This document shows, one piece after another, positions 58,292-64,000 of a DNA stretch of 64,000 nt. Origin of the DNA: Salvia splendens (taxonomy: Eukaryota > Streptophyta > Magnoliopsida > Lamiales > Lamiaceae); NCBI RefSeq assembly GCF_004379255.2, contig NC_056047.1, positions 18,056,293 to 18,120,292 of the forward strand. Reading direction: 5' to 3'. Under the pieces are notes generated by a model. It saw nothing but the letters and a program-made list of their open reading frames with translations. It ran no database searches and was not told the DNA's origin. The position numbers were made by a program, and so were the translations under genes. Position 1 is the stretch's first letter; each line of letters starts with the position of its first letter.

Positions 58292-60870
58292 ATGGCCAAC
58301 GCAGCAAACACAGGAACCTCTTCCACATCCGCTGATTCTGGTGCGGCCTCGTTCATGGTGGATTTAATGGAGAAATTTGGCGGCCCAGAAGAGGCAATGA
58401 AGGCCTTCGCCATGTTTACGGTGATGATGGGGAAGACTAGACCACCCGCTGCAACAACCCTTGTGCCACCGCATGTCCTTCCCGAAGTTTCAGCGATTCC
58501 AGGCGACATTATACCTGCGATTACAAACTCGACCATCACTGCAGTTGAGCAAGGCGCCCTGAATGATGAAGGAGCAAGGGGTGAGGCAGATCTGACGGCT
58601 GGGTTGGAACAGTTGACGGTCGACGACCAGAGGTTAGCATCTGTGTTTGAGGGGGCCCATGTTATTACTGTTGGAGTTTCAGAGGGGGAAATCCCTGCTA
58701 GAGTGGAGGCTGTTGAGGAGGGAGCCTCGGTGATTTCTGATGCTATTGTTTCTACGGGGGAACCCCTAATTTGTCTGTTACTGGTACTATAGAGGGGGCA
58801 ACCCCTAGTGTTGATGTAGAGGGGGAAACCCCAGTTGAAGAGTTGGAGGGAGCGACCCTTGATGTTCTTGAAGAGTTTGCTGGGGTAGAAACCCTAGAAA
58901 GCGTTGGGGGCGATGAGGCCCAAGTCTCTGTTGAGAACGATGATGAGGGGAGGACCCCTGAAAAGGTTGTGGGTACTGAGACCCACAATGAACAAGATTT
59001 GGTTGGGGTGGAAACCCCTGTTTATATCACGGGGGCAACCCCTTTGCTATCTGAGGAAGGCGTGGCCCTCGTTATTGAAGATGTACAGGAAACCGTCGAC
59101 AACAGGGTAAATCTAGTCGTGGATTTGACTGATGTCCCGGAGGGGACGATTTCACCGGTAAATGAAAGGGAAGCCCGGAGACAAGCTCGTTGTAGCTTAA
59201 TAGATGAAATTGACGACTCTGTCCAGCAGACGGAAGGAGAAGCACTGGATCCAGAGACCGCAGCCCGTGAGCAGGACAACTCTCCTAGACCCAGTCGTGG
59301 GGAGAGTAACGAGGAAGAACGCCGCCAGGCGGTTGACAGAAAAAGGAAGGGAAAACAGGCCGCTCCTTTTTTGGCCAAGAGATCGAAAGGAAAATCTGTT
59401 GAAACCTCTCTTCCTCCACCCGCTAAGGTTCCGTATGCTGCTAAGTCAAACAACCCTACTCGATCTAGCGAATCCGAAGAGGAACCTGAGGAGGAGCTCA
59501 ATTTCGAACCCACTGAAATCTGGTTGACCAAGGAGTTGCTTGATGCAATGAGAAAGTTCACTGACCCCAAGCGTGCAGCAACATATAAAGAGAAGAGTGC
59601 CCTGGGCAAGTACGCGAAGTCCGGGAAGAGATATGATCCCGCGGAACTGAAGGAGATTGCTTCCGACGATGAATTCTGGGAGTACATCGACGCGATCGGG
59701 TTCGACTAGTTGCTGAAGCACAGCTCTTTTGAAGTCCCAACTGCATTAGTGCGTGAGTTTTTCTCGACCTTTCGTTTGAAGTCTACAACTGATCTGGATG
59801 CCGACTCTATTACCTTCCGCCTTTTCAACGAGGAGCAAGAAATGAGCATCCGAGAGTGGTCGCTCCGCATGGGGTTGTTATCGCGCACACAGGATGATGA
59901 GGGCTTGTGGAATGACAGGTTGGTAGGTCCGCCTAAGTTTACCCCGGGTTTCAAACCACAAAGCGCTTGGGAGTTTATAACCCACCCGACGGTGGGTCAG
60001 TTTAAAACAAGTTGTTCGAAAGCCTCGCACATAGAGAACCGGATCCTGCGATTTGCTCAGACCTTCATAAGTTATAATCTGATGGGCACTGCTAATGCTG
60101 CCTTGACTACGACAGATCTCTACTTCACTTGGTGCATGGCTAAGGGAGTCAGAGTCCACCTGGGCTACTGGTTAGCTCAGGCATGCCATCAGATGACCGC
60201 CAACCCTTCCAGACACATGTATACATGCCATCTCCTAGGGGCCTATTTGCAACGCAACATGATACTAAAGATAGCCAAATCTTGCCGTGATGTGGAGATG
60301 TGCTTGCCCCTGAAAGTTTTTAATGTCGATTATTTTTTTAACAAGGGGCTTTTATATATGCATGGGATGGAGGTGTGCTTCTATGAAGTCGGCAGGTCTG
60401 AAGCCCAGGTCAAGCAGGAACCAGCAAGTGTGGAGGCAGGTGCCAAGATTGAAGTTGACGAGATGAGAAGGGAGGTGGGATGGATGCGATCTGAAATCAA
60501 GACGGTTAGAGAGGAGATTGTGGCCCTACGGGGTATTGTGAAGGAATTGGTGGGGATGTCGTCGAAACACAGTGGTCAGATGAAGGTGGCTATCGAACTG
60601 ATGATGATGATGACCAAGTGGGTGAAGGAGAATTGCTCCGTGACCCAGGCAAAATTTACCACTGGACCCAGCTCGGTGTCCACCCAGCCTGGGCAAGGAA
60701 GTGTAACTCCCCAGTTTCCTCCGCTTGTGTCAAAACCCCTACTTGTTCCATCTGCCTCAAAGCCAATAAGTGTGAAGAAAACAATACCCAGACCAAGTGA
60801 GGAAGTGAAAGTGACCAGACCGTACGTACCACCCCAGTCTGGCTCCCGCGGGGGCCAGACCCCGAATTGA
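58292..60870 (+). pseudogene. Athila ORF3 (ATHILA ORF1-family domain)
   Basis: It starts MANAANTGTSSTSADSGAAS. An acidic region with repeats of EGATPxVxVEGETPVE follows, then a basic KRKGKQAAPFLAKRSKGK stretch that could be a nuclear signal. Next is the ATHILA domain (VREFFSTFRLKSTTDL, FRLFNEEQEMSIREW, YLQRNMI), a coiled-coil segment (VGWMRSEIKTVREEIVALRG) and a Pro-rich tail. A frameshift near 58755 in a GGGGG run and TAG at 59707 (probably CAG, in GFD-Q-LLKHS) break it. It sits where retroviruses carry env, but I see no signal peptide or membrane segment. Function unknown. Confidence 0.85.
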
Positions 60871-60987
60871 TTCCCCCAAAACCAAGTAACTTTTCCATTT
60901 CTGTTTTTCTTTTCTTCTTTCTTTTCAGTTTATGTGTTCTGTGCTCAGCATGCTTTAACTTGTATATATCTGTGTTGTGCCTTCACA

Positions 60988-61100
60988 CACTTAGCCTAAT
61001 GTTTGGCCTAAGTGTGAGAAGAGGTTGTTTTTGTTTTAAAGCATGTTTTGCTTATGTGTGTTGTACCTTCTCCCACTTAGCCCGATGTTCGGTCTAAGTG
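60988..61100 (+). repeat. Two 27-nt hairpins, Athila 3' region
   Basis: Hairpins at 60988-61014 and 61074-61100, with outer stem CACTTAG/CTAAGTG. In the second, inner CCGA pairs with TCGG. They correspond to the array at 27831-28016. Confidence 0.85.
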
Positions 61101-61577
61101 TGAGAAGTTTGTGTTTTGTTTGCATTTTTTTGGTTGATTGCTTTGTCTTGGTTTTGTACTGTTTTACTTCCATGTTCCCCACTTCACTAGGATCGCTTGG
61201 GGACATGCCGGAGTGAAGTGGGAGGGGGAGGGAGTAAGTGCAGTTTCTTTTGTTTTGTAAGTGTTTAGACGTCTTTAGGTCTAGCCTAGGTTTTTGTGTT
61301 TGTGTATCGCATGAGCTAGTGATATAATAAGGCAAGATCCCCTTAGTGAGAGCGATTGAAGATAGGATGCACATCAACTTTGATGCATTTTTCCTTAATA
61401 AGCTGAATGCGGCCTGAATGAAGTAAGGACGATAGAAGATGCCTTAGATAACCTAGTTGTGCAGCCCTACTATAAGAGCGAGCTATAAGCCTAAACACTT
61501 AGAGCTAACATGAAAGAATGGGCTGCCACTTGATGCTAAGGGAGTAGAGTATAAAGGAGAAAAAAGGGGGTTATGGA

Positions 61578-61700
61578 GGTATAAGCTGGACGAAGTCCCG
61601 GAACTGGTGGTATAAGCTGGACGAAGTCCAGGGAAGGAGTAAATTGAAAAAAAAAGAAACAAAAAAAAAATTTGGAGGTATAAGCTGGACGAAGTCCAGA
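61578..61700 (+). repeat. Three GGTATAAGCTGGACGAAGTC repeats
   Basis: Copies start at 61578, 61609 and 61677 within an AG-rich stretch. Each contains the small palindrome TGGACGAAGTCCA. The sister element has different repeats in the same place (28700-28870). Confidence 0.85.
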
Positions 61701-62245
61701 GAAAGAAAGAAAGAAAGAAAGAAAATCTGTTACAGGAAAAGGGAAAAATTCTTTAAGGGCAGGAAGCAATAGTAACCTGACCCAGGAAATTAATAGAAAA
61801 AAGAGTAGTAAGAAGGAGAAACTCTCATAACCCGACGCATCAGTGGTATAACTTTGACTTTAGAGCGATTCGATCCTAACATCCCAGGTGAGGAATGAGT
61901 GATTGAGCGAACCTAACAACTGGGAAATCGATAGGCTATCTTGACAAACTGACAGACCGTTTAGGCAGAAGAGGGAAATGGGTGGATTTGAAGATTGTAG
62001 ACGATCGGATAGAACTTAAGCTTGTGGGGACGATCGCCTAAAGGTTGAAACTGGTTCATGCTTATATGTTTTGTTTTCCTTTGTGTTTATCGTTTGAGTC
62101 TGTAGTATGTCTAGGTCCAGGACTCTGTTCTTTGTTCGAGTCTTGTTTGAAGAGTCGTTCTTGGGAACCGTGCATTGAAATTCGCCTGATTTCTTTTTCT
62201 TGTCTTTCATGCGTGAGGACGAACATGGTTTAAGTGTGAGCAGTT

Positions 62246-63838
62246 TGATAAGGCTAATTTCATGCATAGGTCTAGGGGATAAATTCATATAATTACGGGG
62301 TCTACCACACGTTTTAAGCCAGGTGTGTAGAAGAATTTTGCCAGGTTCAGGAAAGAGAGAGGACAATCACATGGTCCGAGGAAACTGGCGAATGAGTGAG
62401 CATTGTGGAGCAAATTGCAAGACGGAGGAAATCTCGGAGCTGAAGGGTAGAATGGAGATTTCTACGAAGGCTTCTAGAAGATTATGTCCGCACCTATATA
62501 AGGAAGGAAGCATGCATTCTGGAGGGATCTTCTCGGTGGAGGCCTCATTAACAGTCTGTGGCTCGTAGCTCATTTTTTTTCTTTTACACACTTGGGTTCT
62601 TTAGAGGGAAATTCTGGGGGTTTGCATTTTGGGTTCGCTTTTCGCTTTCTCGTATTTCAGTTGGGTTGTAACACCGTCCTGTCGAGGGCAAAGAAACAAG
62701 TTCCATTTTATTTTCTCGTATTTTGTGGATTTCACCGAGCTTCGCTGTTCGGAGCTCGGCCCTCTGTTTTTTTTACCGAATATTTCTGTGTTTAATGCAA
62801 GTTTAATTTTCTGTCATGTCGTTGATGTTGATTTCTGATTTCCTTTCTGTGATTATCTGGAGTTTGAGTTAGTTTACTTGTGTTGGATGCGTTTCGCAAT
62901 TGTTCACTGAATCTGTGCAGAGTAATGGCTGGATCGGGTTGATCAGAGTTTGTTGTTGGTTGAATCGGAGGTTTGAATTTGGTGTTGTAGCTGAGTTGAG
63001 TGGAATCGTTTGAATTCGGTGTTGATCGGTTTAGATCTGTTAGATCGGAAGTTATGGAGTTGATTGAGGTTGTTGTTTGGTTCAGATCGCTTGGATCCGG
63101 AGTGGATTAAGCATCCGACGTGAATCCGAGCAGAGTTGGTTTAAATTTATGCCTAGCCTTCGTGTTTTCATTTCATTCCGTCGAGTATATGTAGATCATT
63201 GTTATTTCCAGTTTGTTGCAAGTTTCCGACGACCCAACTTTTATGTTCTGTTCGAATCTAGGTACGTGCTCTGTTTTCTTCATCTTCGTTTTTGATTCAG
63301 TTAAAAAATGCATGTCGTTGTTAGTTAGAGTTTCAATTTGTTATTTGCAACCTTTCTGCCGTACTTGCTAATTCTGGAATTATAGTCCCCACTGTTATAT
63401 GCTTCATGTCTGGTTCTATTAGGTAGCCGTTTACACGGTCTAGGAAGGGAATTTAATATCCCGTAGTCTTGATGATGTTTGATCTCAGCATGTTTACAGT
63501 TTCCTAGGTCTAGTGTTTACATTTCTTGCCTATGTCTAGTAGTAGTTATACCTCAACCCAGTTTGCGTGGCAGCAGCCGCCTTTGTCAAGAGTCTCTAAA
63601 CGCTTTCTTACGTGTCCATCTTCGTGGGATCGACCCCTGCTTCTCTATACTAATCTATAGTATTCGGGTTGAGGGATCTTTGAAGGGGAGTTTTGTGTGT
63701 ACAACGACAGAGTATTCCGTGTTCCATTGAGTTCCTAGACCAAGTGATCTAGTGGATTCATAGGACTTGGTATCTCTACCTAGCATAGCACATCGCATTT
63801 TCACAACACGAACACACATCTTTCTCTCTCCCCCTTCA
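62246..63838 (+). repeat. Complete Athila LTR
   Basis: 1593 bp, TGATAAGGCTAATTTCATGC to CCCCCTTCA. A PPT-like region (GGTTTAAGTGTGAGCAGTTT) precedes it and a PBS follows it, so it serves as the 3' LTR of one unit and the 5' LTR of the next. Confidence 0.93.
62494..62502 (+). promoter_or_regulatory. LTR TATA box
   Basis: CTATATAAG in the context CGCACCTATATAAGGAAGG. This part is missing from the truncated left LTR. Confidence 0.6.
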
Positions 63839-64000
63839 AATGGCGCCGTTGCCGGGGATGGATGGCGTAATTTGTGATTGTGTTTAGAGGATTTTGGCGT
63901 ACATAGTTCTTAATTTTTCTATTTCTTTTATTTCTAGTTTATGAGCAGGGGCTCACGGCTTGGATACTGTGGTAACTCATCTGAGTGGAGGAACGATCAG
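63839..64000 (+). mobile_element. Start of a second Athila unit (partial)
   Basis: A perfect tRNA-Asp PBS (63841-63858), the leader and the gag start codon at 63941 repeat 51672-51831 with the same spacing of 100 bp. The gag frame is open to the window end. Codon 6 is CGG here and TGG in the first unit. Confidence 0.9.

Larger units (their letters stand above)
50622..63838 (+). mobile_element. Athila-type Ty3/gypsy retrotransposon
   Basis: Order: truncated 5' LTR (50622-51669), PBS, gag, protease, RT, RNase H, integrase, Athila ORF3, hairpin array, PPT and complete 3' LTR (62246-63838). The DLGAS protease motif, FMDDF RT motif, tRNA-Asp PBS and third ORF place it in Athila. Every coding part has stops or frameshifts. 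A 5-bp duplication cannot be sought because the left end is lost and the right LTR continues into another internal region. Confidence 0.93.

Overview
This is plant nuclear DNA, almost certainly from a eudicot. It holds two intact, intron-rich host genes set in a dense, nested population of transposable elements. The host genes are NUP93 (nuclear pore scaffold, + strand, 16041-21219, 15 exons, 864 aa) and INO80 (Snf2-family nucleosome remodeller, - strand, 37620-47434, 23 exons, 1506 aa). In both, every exon joins in phase at a GT/AG junction and the protein has the length expected of the family. They point tail to tail. From memory, Arabidopsis carries a NUP93 homologue (AT3G57350) and INO80 (AT3G57300) as near neighbours, so the pair looks like conserved microsynteny that has been pushed apart by transposons. 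The species cannot be fixed from sequence alone.

Layout: 1-2039 is a tangle of Harbinger-type inverted repeats with a broken Myb/SANT-like ORF1. 2040-13330 is an L1-type LINE (+), split at 2099/11021 by an 8.9 kb Copia-derived LTR element on the - strand (2100-11020, TSD AAATC, initiator-Met PBS, no working pol). 13340-14391 is a hAT-like element with a gene-like GC-rich insert, and 14662-15515 is a small Harbinger-like derivative. NUP93 follows.

Between the two genes lies a four-level nest. A Mutator-like element (MULE) at 21906-36351 (9-bp TSD CTAGATTCA) carries two convergent broken genes, a MURA transposase (-) and a plant mobile domain (PMD) protein (+). It contains an Athila-like LTR element (22571-31111, TSD GGGTT). 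The left LTR of that element contains a solo LTR (23737-26206, TSD GTCAG), which in turn contains a 1.1 kb non-autonomous MULE (23889-25007, TSD TTAATTCTA). Every level has an exact target-site duplication, so the order of insertion can be read directly.

After INO80 come a Stowaway MITE, a small inverted-repeat element and a 1961-bp Harbinger element with a dead ORF1 (48498-50458, TSD TTA). The right end, 50622-64000, is an Athila-type Ty3/gypsy element: truncated left LTR, gag, protease, RT, RNase H, integrase and an Athila ORF3, all with nonsense or frameshift lesions. A complete LTR at 62246-63838 is followed immediately by a second PBS, leader and gag start, so another copy continues past the window.

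The transposon genes carry many TGA/TAG codons that a single C-to-T (or G-to-A) change would explain, the expected mark of decay under cytosine methylation. The two host genes have none. I see no CRISPR array, rRNA, tRNA gene or bacterial-type operon. The most unusual items are the array of covarying hairpins shared by the two Athila-like elements, the palindrome-array TIR of the MULE, and the PMD gene sitting where MuDR carries mudrB.
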